A DNA stretch of 64,000 nt from assembly GCA_002700305.1 (NCBI GenBank), contig PACZ01000027.1:42442-106441 (forward strand), in the 5' to 3' direction. Position numbers and translations under genes: made by a program. A model generated the notes under the pieces. The model saw only the letters and a list, made by a program, of their open reading frames with translations, had not been told where the DNA came from and did not search any database. The DNA comes from Hyphomonas sp. Lineage in GTDB: Bacteria; Pseudomonadota; Alphaproteobacteria; Caulobacterales; Hyphomonadaceae. Below, piece after piece: positions 9,445 through 18,396 of the stretch; position 1 is the first letter of the stretch; each line of letters opens with the position of its first letter.

Positions 9445-10026
9445 ATGGACTCGCGCCTCAAACTGGCGATCGTCATCTATATGCTGGAGGAGTGGGCATT
9501 CGAGTTCAGGACCGCGATCGGCCGCTGCGGCCTTGCCTGGACCGAGGCGGGGGTGACCGGCGTGCAATTGCCCGGGGACCCTGAAGGCAGCCTCGCGAGC
9601 CTGATCCGTCAGGGTGCGAAAAAGATGAAGGCGGCGGACGTGCCGCCAGAAATCGCTGAGGTCATTGAAGATCTGAAGGCGTTCCTGTCCGGCCGGCCCA
9701 CCGGTTTTGACGGTTTGCGGCTGGACATGAAACGGCACTCAGCGTTCGAACGGGCCGCCTATGAGGCCTTGCGCGAGGTCGGCTGGGGACAGACCGTCAC
9801 CTATGGCGAACTGGCCGCCCGGATCGGCCGGCCGAACGGGGCGCAGGCCATCGGCATAGCCATGGGGCGCAACTCCTGGCCGGTGATCGTGCCGTGCCAC
9901 CGGGTGTTGGGCGCCAATGGCTGGCTGGGTGGATTTTCCGCGCCGGGTGGTATGCTCACCAAGAAAGCCTTGCTGGCGCGGGAAGGGGTTTACCCCGATG
10001 GTGGCCAGCTGAAACTGTTTGAGTGA
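9445..10026 (+). CDS. ogt: methylated-DNA--protein-cysteine methyltransferase (Ogt/MGMT)
   Basis: This suicide enzyme removes O6-alkyl groups from guanine. The signature PVIVPCHRVLG with its acceptor cysteine and the following GWLGGFSAPGG are clear. GQTVTYGELAARIGRPNGAQAIG is the helix-turn-helix that enters the minor groove. The 193-residue length from the ATG at 9445 fits; an ATG at 9481 is an alternative start. A frame opening at 9325 inside the hydrolase gene is not credible as a start. It lies seven bases before a YcaQ-like glycosylase gene, so the two form a likely DNA-repair pair. Confidence 0.92.
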   Translation: MDSRLKLAIVIYMLEEWAFEFRTAIGRCGLAWTEAGVTGVQLPGDPEGSLASLIRQGAKKMKAADVPPEIAEVIEDLKAFLSGRPTGFDGLRLDMKRHSAFERAAYEALREVGWGQTVTYGELAARIGRPNGAQAIGIAMGRNSWPVIVPCHRVLGANGWLGGFSAPGGMLTKKALLAREGVYPDGGQLKLFE

Positions 10027-10033
10027 GACACGA

Positions 10034-11230
10034 ATGAGCCGGGCACCGCTCGAAATCCGCAACCGGGATGCACGGCGTCTCTGGCTGGACGCGCAGGGCC
10101 TGTCGGCAACCCCGACCGGGCCGCTGGACCTGGCCGCCATGATCCGCGGTCTCGGCTTCGTCCAGCTCGATTCAATCCGTGTCGTCTCCCGCGCGCACCA
10201 TCACATCCTCTGGTCGCGCAACCAGAACTATCGCGAACCCATGCTCGACCGGCTGATGCGCAAGGATCGCGGCGTCTTCGAGCACTTCACCCATGATGCC
10301 TCGGTCATTCCGATGGAGTTCTATCCCAACTGGCGCCGCCAGTTCCGCCGGCTGGAGGTGAAAGTCCGCGGCTGGGAATGGCATCGCGGCATGCTGGACG
10401 AGGATGGCCGGGCGCACCTGGTGGAGCGCATCCGCGAAGAAGGCCCGCTCAGCACCAAGGCGTTCGACACGAAAGTCAAAGGCCCGCGCGAGATGTGGCG
10501 CCGCCCGCCGCACAAGCTGGCACTCGATTACATGTGGTACGCTGGCGAGCTCTCGACCTCGCACCGGGAGAATTTCACCAAATTCTACGACCTCACCGAA
10601 CGGGTCATTCCCGGTCATCACCGGGAAGATGAGCCGCCGGACCATGAACAGGTGGACTGGCTCTGCCGCGAGGCACTCGCCCGGCTGGACTTCGGCACGG
10701 AAGGGGACATCCAGCGTTTCTGGGACGCGGCAGACCTCGACGAGGTGAAAGACTGGGCGGGCCGCCAGAAGCATCTGGTGCCGGTGCGAATCGAAGGCGC
10801 GGACGGCAAATGGACGGCTGCCCTTGCCCCGGAAGACATCGAGGCCCGGCTGGATGCCGCCCCGGCGCCGACCTCGCGCCTGCGGATCCTGAACCCGTTC
10901 GATCCGGTCATCCGCGACCGTACCCGCCTGCAGCGCCTGTTCGGCTTCGATTACCGGATCGAGATCTTCGTCCCGGCGGCCAAACGCCGCTGGGGCTATT
11001 ATGTCTATCCACTTCTGGAAGGGGACCGGATGGTGGGCCGGGTGGAGGTGAAAGCCGACCGGGCGGCCGGAACGCTGACGCTGGAACAGGTCTGGCCGGA
11101 ACCGGGCGTCGTCTGGACCGGAGCCCGGGACGCCCGGCTGGAGGCCGAACTTGCCCGCCTCGCACGGCTGGCCGCAGTTGACACTGTTATCAGGAACGAC
11201 CAACTGAAACTGGACTTACCGTCGCGCTAA
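10034..11230 (+). CDS. YcaQ-like winged-helix DNA glycosylase (HTH_42 family)
   Basis: This protein has 398 residues of the HTH_42 family. E. coli YcaQ of this family unhooks DNA interstrand crosslinks. The family's QxD catalytic motif is present as FVQLDSIRVVSRAH near residue 45. The C-terminal half contains LNPFDPVIRDRTRLQRLFGF, which is highly typical. The start ATG at 10034 follows the ogt stop by seven bases, so co-expression as an alkylation or crosslink repair unit is likely. A TTG at 10019 would add five residues and overlap ogt. The enzymatic activity is inferred from the family. Confidence 0.88.
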   Translation: MSRAPLEIRNRDARRLWLDAQGLSATPTGPLDLAAMIRGLGFVQLDSIRVVSRAHHHILWSRNQNYREPMLDRLMRKDRGVFEHFTHDASVIPMEFYPNWRRQFRRLEVKVRGWEWHRGMLDEDGRAHLVERIREEGPLSTKAFDTKVKGPREMWRRPPHKLALDYMWYAGELSTSHRENFTKFYDLTERVIPGHHREDEPPDHEQVDWLCREALARLDFGTEGDIQRFWDAADLDEVKDWAGRQKHLVPVRIEGADGKWTAALAPEDIEARLDAAPAPTSRLRILNPFDPVIRDRTRLQRLFGFDYRIEIFVPAAKRRWGYYVYPLLEGDRMVGRVEVKADRAAGTLTLEQVWPEPGVVWTGARDARLEAELARLARLAAVDTVIRNDQLKLDLPSR

Positions 11231-11245
11231 GGGCAAATACGTAAC

Positions 11246-11665
11246 ATGGATCGACTCGAAAAACTCTGCGTTGAGAAGGGTCTCCGCATGACGGAGCCCC
11301 GCCGCGTGATTGCCCGCGTTCTCTCGACCGCGACGGACCACCCCGACGCCGAAGAACTGCACCGCCGGGCCAATGCCCAGGACGCCTCCATCTCGCTGGC
11401 CACGGTCTACCGGACCGTAAAACTGTTCGAAGATGCCGGCATCATCCAGGCGCACGATTTCCGCGATGGCCGGGCCCGCTATGAGGAAGTGCCCGACGAG
11501 CACCATGATCACCTGATCAATGTGCGCACCGGTGAAGTGGTCGAGTTCCACTCCGAGGAAATCGAGGAGCTGCAGGAACTGATCGCGAAACGGCTCGGCT
11601 TCCGGCTGGTCGATCACCGGCTGGAACTTTACGGCGTGCCGATCAAGGACGCCGACAAGGACTGA
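11246..11665 (+). CDS. fur: Fur-family metalloregulator
   Basis: This dimeric metal-responsive repressor has 139 residues. The N-terminal winged helix ends SISLATVYRTVKLFEDAGI, which is the recognition-helix signature. The C-terminal part has DEHHDHLINVRTGEVVEF, the histidine-rich sensory site. No CxxC structural zinc sites are present, as is usual for alphaproteobacterial Fur/Mur, so iron versus manganese sensing cannot be decided from sequence. In related genomes fur commonly follows rimI; here three genes lie between them. Confidence 0.9.
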   Translation: MDRLEKLCVEKGLRMTEPRRVIARVLSTATDHPDAEELHRRANAQDASISLATVYRTVKLFEDAGIIQAHDFRDGRARYEEVPDEHHDHLINVRTGEVVEFHSEEIEELQELIAKRLGFRLVDHRLELYGVPIKDADKD

Positions 11666-11837
11666 GCGGTCCGGTCCGGAGAGCTCCGGCGCAGTCCGGC
11701 CGTGGTCCTGTTCAACTCACGTAAATCATTGTTGGCGCATGCTGTGATCCGCCCTGGTCATGGTTTGGTCCGGCTTCGTCCGCCGTAGTGATGCCGTAAT
11801 CCGGGCCTAACCCTGCCTGGAGGATTGCTTCGCCGTC

Positions 11838-12539
11838 ATGTTTCTCGCCTGGTTGCTCACCTTCACACTGGCCACAGGATCGGGCCCGATGAACGCCGCG
11901 CTGGAAGCGACGGAGGCGCCGACCACGCTGCGCGCCGCCTTCACGGTCGAGCTCCAGTCCTCCCACGCCCGCCGCGTCTATCGCTTCGATCCGCGCAAGA
12001 AGGGCCGGGACCGCTGGACGGCACTGGCCTGGGACGGCGAGGACGAGGAACTCGACACAGTTGCTGCAGAATGGGCGAACGAGGCCGCCCCGGACGGGCG
12101 CCTCTTCCCGGACGATCTGCGCGCCAGTCTCGGCCCGCAGGTGACTGTGGACGACAAGGGCGCAGCCTGGAAAGTCTCCTTCCATCACCGTCCCTCCAGC
12201 AATGACGGGGAATTCGACGTCTGGGCCGCCCAGCGCCTCGCCGCGACGGCCTGGCTGGACCCTGTGGGCGAGCGCTTCCTGCGCATCGACTACACGCTGC
12301 CGCACCCGGTCTCCGGCCCTGAGGGCGGCACGCTGACCCGCTACGACCAGTCCTATTTCATCCGGACAGAGCCGCGCTGGGGCATGAGCTATGTCTCCGG
12401 TTTCTCGATCGATTTGCAGGCCCGCGCGGCCTTCCGCACGATCGACCGGCGCTATTCGGCCAATATCGTGAACGCCGAATTCTTCTTCGCCAGCAATGAA
12501 GCCCAGCAGGAATTCGAATCCGCCCAGCTGATACAGTAG
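11838..12539 (+). CDS. conserved hypothetical exported protein
   Basis: I do not recognise this 233-residue protein. The N-terminus (MFLAWLLTFTLATGSG) looks like a short signal peptide. The rest is a soluble, aromatic-rich sequence without obvious catalytic motifs, suggesting an extracytoplasmic beta-rich fold. It lies between fur and a DUF1489 gene, 172 bases after fur, and probably has its own promoter. Confidence 0.6.
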   Translation: MFLAWLLTFTLATGSGPMNAALEATEAPTTLRAAFTVELQSSHARRVYRFDPRKKGRDRWTALAWDGEDEELDTVAAEWANEAAPDGRLFPDDLRASLGPQVTVDDKGAAWKVSFHHRPSSNDGEFDVWAAQRLAATAWLDPVGERFLRIDYTLPHPVSGPEGGTLTRYDQSYFIRTEPRWGMSYVSGFSIDLQARAAFRTIDRRYSANIVNAEFFFASNEAQQEFESAQLIQ

Positions 12540-12579
12540 CGGCTTTGGCCTCCGCGCGGCGGCGCGCTAGACTGGCCCC

Positions 12580-12996
12580 ATGACGATTCACATGGTGAAA
12601 CTCAGCGTGGGCTCCGAAGATGTCGACGACATCGCCAGATGGCAGGCGCGCTTCCTGAAAACCGCCCCGAATCCAATGCACTTCACGCGCATGTTCCCGA
12701 AACGGGCAGAGGAGATCCTGCGCGGCGGGTCGATCTACTGGGTCGTCAAAGGCGCGATCCGTGTGCGCCAGCGGATCGTCGATATCCGGCAGGAGAAGGA
12801 TTCTGAGGGCCGGGACATGTGCGCCCTCGTCTTCGATCCGGAGCTGGTGCGCACCTATGCGCAGGCCAAGCGCCCGTTCCAGGGCTGGCGCTACCTGAAG
12901 CCGGAAGACGCCCCGCGCGACCTGAAATCCGGCGAGGCAGCGCTCGACATTCCGCCCGACCTCGACACGGCGCTCAAGAATGCCGGCGTCTGGTAG
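12580..12996 (+). CDS. DUF1489 family protein
   Basis: This is a cytoplasmic protein of 138 residues and unknown function. The opening IHMVKLSVGSEDVDDIARWQ and the block GGSIYWVVKGAIRVRQRI are characteristic of DUF1489 proteins, which are widespread in Alphaproteobacteria. There is no signal peptide or membrane segment. It ends three bases before the convergent EamA gene. Confidence 0.85.
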   Translation: MTIHMVKLSVGSEDVDDIARWQARFLKTAPNPMHFTRMFPKRAEEILRGGSIYWVVKGAIRVRQRIVDIRQEKDSEGRDMCALVFDPELVRTYAQAKRPFQGWRYLKPEDAPRDLKSGEAALDIPPDLDTALKNAGVW

Positions 12997-12999
12997 GCG

Positions 13000-13908
13000 T
13001 CAGGGCGCGATTTCGGCAGCCGCGGCGCGGGCTTCCCGGCGGGCGGTGAAATGGGTTTCGAACGCCACGACCAGGCAGGCGAGGATGATGATCGCCGCGC
13101 CGCCATAGAGGCGCAGGCTCGGAATCTCCTGAAAGAAGGCATAGCCGAGCAGGGACGACCAGATCAGCCCCGTATATTCGAACGGCGCCAGCGTCTGCGC
13201 CCTCGCGCGGGCATAGGCGAGCGTCATGAACGACCAGATCCCCACGGCAGCGACACCTGCTCCCGCCAGCAGCGGCCACGCATTGGTCTCCGGCAGCGGA
13301 CCGGCAAAGGGCAGGAAGGGGATGAGGAAGAGGGCTGGCAGCACGTTCATGAAGGTGACCAGCGTCAGCGCGTCTTCTTCCTTTGTGCGCATCCGCAACA
13401 GGACGATATTGAGCGCATAGCCGACGGCAGAGACCAGCATGGCCGCAATGCCATAAAGGCGGGTGCCGCCAACCGGGGCGCTGGCAGGTTCACCGGAAAT
13501 GGCAATCGCGGCGCCCACAAAGCCGACCAGCGAGGCGCCGACCGTGACCGGGCTCATCCGCTCGCCCAGCAGGACGCGGGCAATCGGCGCGATCATCAGC
13601 GCGGCGGTAAAGCCCATCACCACCGCTTCGGCGAGCGTAATCTGGGTCAGCGCGTAGAAGAAGGTCACAGATGACAGGACTTGCGCGATGGAGCGCAAAG
13701 TGTGGAAACGGATGGCCTTTCGCCCCGGCATCGGGCGGCGCGCCGCCACGAACAGGCTGACCATGATCGCGGATGCCAGGATGTAACGCCAGGCCGTCGC
13801 CGTGATCACGCCTGTCCCGCCCAGCGTGACACCCTTCATCGTGGCGTCGAGCGTGCAGCCGCACAGGACGGCCAGGCAGACAAGAATGATCGGATGAGGC
13901 AGGCGCAT
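13000..13908 (-). CDS. EamA/DMT-superfamily transporter
   Basis: This inner-membrane permease has 302 residues and about ten helices made of two EamA repeats. The first repeat includes WRYILASAIMVSLFVAARRP and the second includes GYALNIVLLRMRTKEED. Family members export small metabolites, and some import S-adenosylmethionine; the substrate cannot be read from the sequence. It stands alone, convergent with the DUF1489 gene and divergent from the monooxygenase gene. Confidence 0.87.
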   Translation of the reverse strand: MRLPHPIILVCLAVLCGCTLDATMKGVTLGGTGVITATAWRYILASAIMVSLFVAARRPMPGRKAIRFHTLRSIAQVLSSVTFFYALTQITLAEAVVMGFTAALMIAPIARVLLGERMSPVTVGASLVGFVGAAIAISGEPASAPVGGTRLYGIAAMLVSAVGYALNIVLLRMRTKEEDALTLVTFMNVLPALFLIPFLPFAGPLPETNAWPLLAGAGVAAVGIWSFMTLAYARARAQTLAPFEYTGLIWSSLLGYAFFQEIPSLRLYGGAAIIILACLVVAFETHFTARREARAAAAEIAP

Positions 13909-14113
13909 GCGCGGGAGCCTTCGCTGCCGCGCCGCATTCCGTCAAGCAGGCAAGTAACCGGTCTTGCAGAGTAATGGCAGGGCCTTGGCAGGGCGTTGGC
14001 GTTTTCTGCCCCGGGTTGGCGTTGGGTCAGCCTGTTTCAGGCGGCCGGGTTCCGGTAAACTGGCCCCAGCCGGGCAAAAGATCCGGACGAGGAAACATCA
14101 GGAGGAAGCGGCC

Positions 14114-15910
14114 ATGGCAGATGATGCACGGCCTGAGGCGTTTGATCCGGACGCCCTGCGCGACAAGTATCGCGCCGAACGCGACAAGCGCCTGCGCGCC
14201 GAAGGCAACGACCAGTATGTGAACATGGCGGGCGACTTCGCCCACTATATCGATGACCCTTATTGCGACTTCGAGCCCCGCGATCCGGTGGCGGACCATG
14301 TGGAAGTCTGCGTTATCGGCGGCGGTTTTGGCGGGCTTCTGGCCGCTGGGAAGCTGCGCGAGGCCGGGTTTGACGATATCCGCATGGTGGAGAAGGGCGG
14401 CGATTTCGGCGGCACCTGGTACTGGAACCGTTATCCCGGCGCGGCCTGTGACATCGAGAGCTATATCTACCTGCCGATGCTGGAAGAGACCGGCTACATG
14501 CCGGTGGAGAAATACTCCCGCGCGCCGGAGATCCTGGAACACTCGCGCCGGATCGCGCGGCACTACGACCTCTACCGCAATGCCCTTCTGGGGACGGAGA
14601 TTACAGGCCTTAACTGGGTTGAGGACAAGAACGCCTGGCAGGTGCTGACAAATCGCGGTGATGACTTCACGGCGCAGTATGTGGTCATGTCCAATGGTCC
14701 GCTGAACCGGCCGAAACTCCCCGGCATTCCGGGCGTCGAGAGCTTCAAAGGCCATTCCTTCCATACCAGCCGCTGGGACTATGATTATACCGGCGGTGAT
14801 TGTTCCGGCGGCCTCGACAAGCTCTCCGACAAGGTGGTTGGCATCATCGGAACGGGCGCGACGGCTGTGCAGTGCGTGCCGCATCTCGCCCGCGGGGCAA
14901 AGCACCTCTACGTGTTCCAGCGCACGCCATCCTCGGTGGACTATCGCGGCGACCGGCCAACGGATGATGAATGGGTGAAAAGCCTTCAGCCCGGCTGGCA
15001 GAAGGCGCGGATGGAGAATTTCAATACGCTCGTCTCCGGCGGGTTTGCCCCGGTCGACATGGTACAGGATGGGTGGACGGACATTATCCGCAACCTGCTG
15101 CATATCGCGACGCAGGAAGGCAACAGGGACCTGTCACCAGAGAAGCTGTCAGAGCTGGCAGAGCTCGCCGACTTCAAGAAGATGGAGCAGGTGCGCGGCC
15201 GGGTCGACGAGATCGTGAAAGATCCTGCGACGGCCGAGGCCCTGAAACCCTGGTACCGGCAATTCTGCAAACGGCCCTGTTTCCACGACGACTATCTTGC
15301 GGCGTTCAACCGGGAGAATGTCACGCTGGTGGATACCGAAGGCCAGGGTGTCGATGCCATCACCGAACACGGCGTGGTCGTGAAGGGCAAGGAATACAAG
15401 GTCGACTGCCTGATCTATGCGACCGGGTTCGAGGTCGGCACCGATTACACCCGCCGGGCAGGTTACAATCCTGTCGGCAAGCAGGGCGTGTCTCTGGCCG
15501 AGGCCTGGGGGGAGGGCATGCGCAGCCTGCACGGCATGTTCGTGCACGGATTCCCCAATCTGTTCGTGATGGGGCCGGGACAGGCCGGGTTCACAGCGAA
15601 CTATCCGCACCTGCTGGCCGAACAGGCCGTGCAGATCGGTTATACGCTGGCGGAAACCAAGGCGCGTCAGGCCGGGCGGTTCGAGCTGACCGGGGAGGCC
15701 GAGCAGGCCTGGGTCGACACGATCATCGAGAAGGCGATGCTGCGCCAGAAGTTTCTCGAAGAGTGCACGCCAGGCTACTACAACAATGAGGGCAAGCCGG
15801 GGGACCGGAGCCGTCAGGATGCGTCCTATGGCGCAGGGCCGGATCCGTACTTCGCCATTCTGAAAAGCTGGCGGGAAGAGGGGGAACTGGCGGGGCTGTC
15901 GCTCGGCTAA
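14114..15910 (+). CDS. flavin-dependent Baeyer-Villiger-type monooxygenase
   Basis: This 598-residue FAD/NADPH enzyme inserts oxygen next to a ketone. The FAD-binding motif CVIGGGFGGLLAAGKL lies near residue 66. The NADPH Rossmann motif VGIIGTGATAVQ lies near 240. The Baeyer-Villiger fingerprint FxGxxxHxxxW is exact at 211-221 (FKGHSFHTSRW). The length and the long N-terminal extension match the cyclohexanone/cyclododecanone monooxygenase type. The ATG at 14114 has GGAGGA at 14101-14106; the frame is open upstream but without comparable signals. It is a single-gene unit, and the substrate is unknown. Confidence 0.92.
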   Translation: MADDARPEAFDPDALRDKYRAERDKRLRAEGNDQYVNMAGDFAHYIDDPYCDFEPRDPVADHVEVCVIGGGFGGLLAAGKLREAGFDDIRMVEKGGDFGGTWYWNRYPGAACDIESYIYLPMLEETGYMPVEKYSRAPEILEHSRRIARHYDLYRNALLGTEITGLNWVEDKNAWQVLTNRGDDFTAQYVVMSNGPLNRPKLPGIPGVESFKGHSFHTSRWDYDYTGGDCSGGLDKLSDKVVGIIGTGATAVQCVPHLARGAKHLYVFQRTPSSVDYRGDRPTDDEWVKSLQPGWQKARMENFNTLVSGGFAPVDMVQDGWTDIIRNLLHIATQEGNRDLSPEKLSELAELADFKKMEQVRGRVDEIVKDPATAEALKPWYRQFCKRPCFHDDYLAAFNRENVTLVDTEGQGVDAITEHGVVVKGKEYKVDCLIYATGFEVGTDYTRRAGYNPVGKQGVSLAEAWGEGMRSLHGMFVHGFPNLFVMGPGQAGFTANYPHLLAEQAVQIGYTLAETKARQAGRFELTGEAEQAWVDTIIEKAMLRQKFLEECTPGYYNNEGKPGDRSRQDASYGAGPDPYFAILKSWREEGELAGLSLG

Positions 15911-15931
15911 GCGGCCCCGCCAATTGCCGGA

Positions 15932-17287
15932 TCAGTAGGTAATGCGCAGGTCCGAGATCGACTGGGCAATCTTGGTATAGGCGTCGGTCAGTTCGTCGGC
16001 GCTTTCCGCCTTGAATGCGAACTCTGTGCCCGATGCGCAGTATTCGAGGATCTGCTTACCCTGGTTCGGTGCCTGGAAGGCCACGGTATACACCCGCACG
16101 TCATCTTTCTTGATATTGTCGCACAGCTTCTTGGCCTGGTCGAAGGAACTGCCTTCGCCGTTATTGTGCCAGTTCAGGAAGTCACCATCGGTCATGATGA
16201 TCATGGCCTTGGCCGAATCCGGCTCATCATATTCGAGCGGATCGGAGGCCGACGGCCAGACACTATCCCATTCCGGGGAGATCGCATACCAGCCCCAGGC
16301 GATGCCGATGTGGCCGGCGGTGCCGCCATTGGCATTCAGGTTGCCGATATAATTTTTGAGGTCGCGCCGGTCATCCGTCAGCGGAAGAGGGCCGATCGGG
16401 TTGCAGCTGGCGACGTTCCAGCGGTCGCGGTACGAGTCATACTCGGCATCCACAGCTTCAATCCATGCGAACGGCCCTGGTTTTTCATCCGTATAGGTCT
16501 CGGACCCGCGGCGTTCTTTCACGCACGTATTGGTGATTTTCTTGGTCGTCGTGCGCTCGACGTCCTGATATTCGTAGCGTCGGCAACGACCGTTGCGTTT
16601 CCACTTAACGCAAACACGTTCAGTTGTCGTATAGGTGGCTGAATAGGTCCGCGTCGGGCTTTTGTTGGTGACCTTCTGGAAATAGGCGCCAGCATCCAGA
16701 TAGTCCGAATAGGACACCATTGAGATACGCACATCGCCCATATCGGCCGCTTCGCCCGTTGGCAGAAGCACGTCGACAGCATCCTCCGCTGCGTCCTTCA
16801 GGGCGTCCATCTTGCCGCTCCAGCCCATCGAGCCCGAGATGTCGAAAACGAAGGACACGTCGACCTTGCCGATCCCGTAGGTGGAGCCGGACGTGACAGT
16901 GAAGTCCAGATAGTGATAGCCGATCAGTTCAGTCAGTGTGGTTTCCTGCTGGCACTTGATCGTTGCGTTGATGTCCTGGCTGTCTTCCGAGTAGGCCACT
17001 TCGACCGGCTTGCAGGCGATGGCGTAATTCTTGGCCTTCACCACACCATCGACGAATTTGTTGATATAGGCGTTGATTTCGGCCTTGGACTTGCCTGCCT
17101 GCATTTCCCGCGAACCGGCAATCACGGCATTGTCCATTGTGTACTGGATGAACTGGCGGCTCGTATTGGTATTCTGCAGGTCGATTGCGATGCCGACCAG
17201 AACAAGAATCGGCACGATGGCGATCGCCAGAATGATCGCAACATTGCCGTCGCGATTTTCTTTCCAAGAGGTCAGCTTGTTCAACAT
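15932..17287 (-). CDS. TadG-like pilus-assembly protein with von Willebrand A domain
   Basis: This exported protein has 451 residues. The N-terminus (KENRDGNVAIILAIAIVPIL) is the single hydrophobic TadE/TadG-type segment with the preceding charged region. A von Willebrand A domain follows with MIDAS motif DISGS at 149-153 and a second metal-site block IIMTDGDF. TadG proteins help secrete or anchor Flp/Tad pili. No other tad genes are present, so it is an orphan here. The ATG at 17287 is preferred over a GTG at 17308 because it gives the usual short cytoplasmic tail. Confidence 0.85.
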   Translation of the reverse strand: MLNKLTSWKENRDGNVAIILAIAIVPILVLVGIAIDLQNTNTSRQFIQYTMDNAVIAGSREMQAGKSKAEINAYINKFVDGVVKAKNYAIACKPVEVAYSEDSQDINATIKCQQETTLTELIGYHYLDFTVTSGSTYGIGKVDVSFVFDISGSMGWSGKMDALKDAAEDAVDVLLPTGEAADMGDVRISMVSYSDYLDAGAYFQKVTNKSPTRTYSATYTTTERVCVKWKRNGRCRRYEYQDVERTTTKKITNTCVKERRGSETYTDEKPGPFAWIEAVDAEYDSYRDRWNVASCNPIGPLPLTDDRRDLKNYIGNLNANGGTAGHIGIAWGWYAISPEWDSVWPSASDPLEYDEPDSAKAMIIMTDGDFLNWHNNGEGSSFDQAKKLCDNIKKDDVRVYTVAFQAPNQGKQILEYCASGTEFAFKAESADELTDAYTKIAQSISDLRITY

Positions 17288-17567
17288 GAGCTTGTCCCGA
17301 TTGCACACACCCGGGATAGGTTATGGGCGATTAACGTTTCTTTCGGGCTAAGAACGCGGAGGAAATTCCTTATGCGGTGCAAGTATCTGGTAAGACTTGT
17401 CGGGCGCGCGCTGGCCTTTTCTGAGCCGGTACTGCGTAGCGCCTGCAGCAGAACGCAGCGTTTCAAGCTGGCCTTGGCCTGCCGGGTCGTGCAAACAGCG
17501 TGCATGGAAAAAATAGCCGTCACCCGGGGCTGCGACACCTCTGGCGGGCCATGCGGGAGGAAAAAAC

Positions 17568-18392
17568 ATGATGGAACTGGCCGTTCAGTATGGTCCGTTG
17601 CTGGTGGCATTGGCGCTGGCGGGGGCTGCCGCCGGTCTGGCTGCAGGCCTGTTCGGCATTGGCGGCGGGGCGATCATCGTGCCGGTCCTGTACTTCCTGT
17701 TCGATGCCATGGGCTATGGCGAGACGGCGATGCATGTGGCCGTATCAACCTCGCTGGCGACGATCATCCTCACCTCGGCGCGCAGCGTCAGCGCCCATAA
17801 CAGCCATGGCGCCGTCGACTGGTCGATCATCCGGGGCTGGGCGCCCTGGATCATGCTGGGCGCGCTGGCGGGCATGTCGCTGACCGGTTTCCTGTCCAAA
17901 CGGGCGCTGCTCGGCATTTTCGGTTCGCTGGCCTTTGTCCTGTCGGCGCAGCTGTTCTTCGGCCGCCCGACATGGCGCCTGGCTGACGACATGCCGAAGG
18001 GGCCGCTAAGGAGTGTGCTCGGCATGGCTGTCGGCGCGCTGTCTGCCCTGATGGGGATCGGCGGGGGCACGTTCGGCGTCAGCCTGATGACGCTTTATGG
18101 CCGACCGATCCACCAGGCCGTGGCGACCGCAGCCGGCTGGGGCGTGGCCATCGGCCTTCCTTCGGCGATCACCGCCATTGTCATTGGCTGGGGACGGGAA
18201 GGGCTGCCGCCATTCTCGCTCGGCCATGTGAACCTGGCGGCCTTTGCGTTGATCTCGCTGTTTACCGTCACCATGGCCCCGGTCGGGGCGTCTCTGGCGC
18301 ACAAGCTGGATGCCGCGCGCCTGCGCCGGATGTTCGCCATCCTGCTGGCCGTCGTGGCTGCGCGCATGTTGTGGAAGGCGCTGGGCTTCTAG
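17568..18392 (+). CDS. TauE/SafE-family permease
   Basis: This membrane protein has 274 residues and about eight helices of the TauE/SafE family, which is associated with export of sulfite, sulfoacetate and other organosulfur anions. The two related glycine-rich blocks AAGLFGIGGGAIIVPVLYFL (near residue 27) and LMGIGGGTFGVSLM (near 160) are the family hallmark. GGGAGG lies ahead of the ATG at 17568. No sulfur-metabolism genes adjoin, so the substrate is unspecified. It ends four bases from the convergent HupE-like gene. Confidence 0.9.
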   Translation: MMELAVQYGPLLVALALAGAAAGLAAGLFGIGGGAIIVPVLYFLFDAMGYGETAMHVAVSTSLATIILTSARSVSAHNSHGAVDWSIIRGWAPWIMLGALAGMSLTGFLSKRALLGIFGSLAFVLSAQLFFGRPTWRLADDMPKGPLRSVLGMAVGALSALMGIGGGTFGVSLMTLYGRPIHQAVATAAGWGVAIGLPSAITAIVIGWGREGLPPFSLGHVNLAAFALISLFTVTMAPVGASLAHKLDAARLRRMFAILLAVVAARMLWKALGF

Positions 18393-18396
18393 CCGC

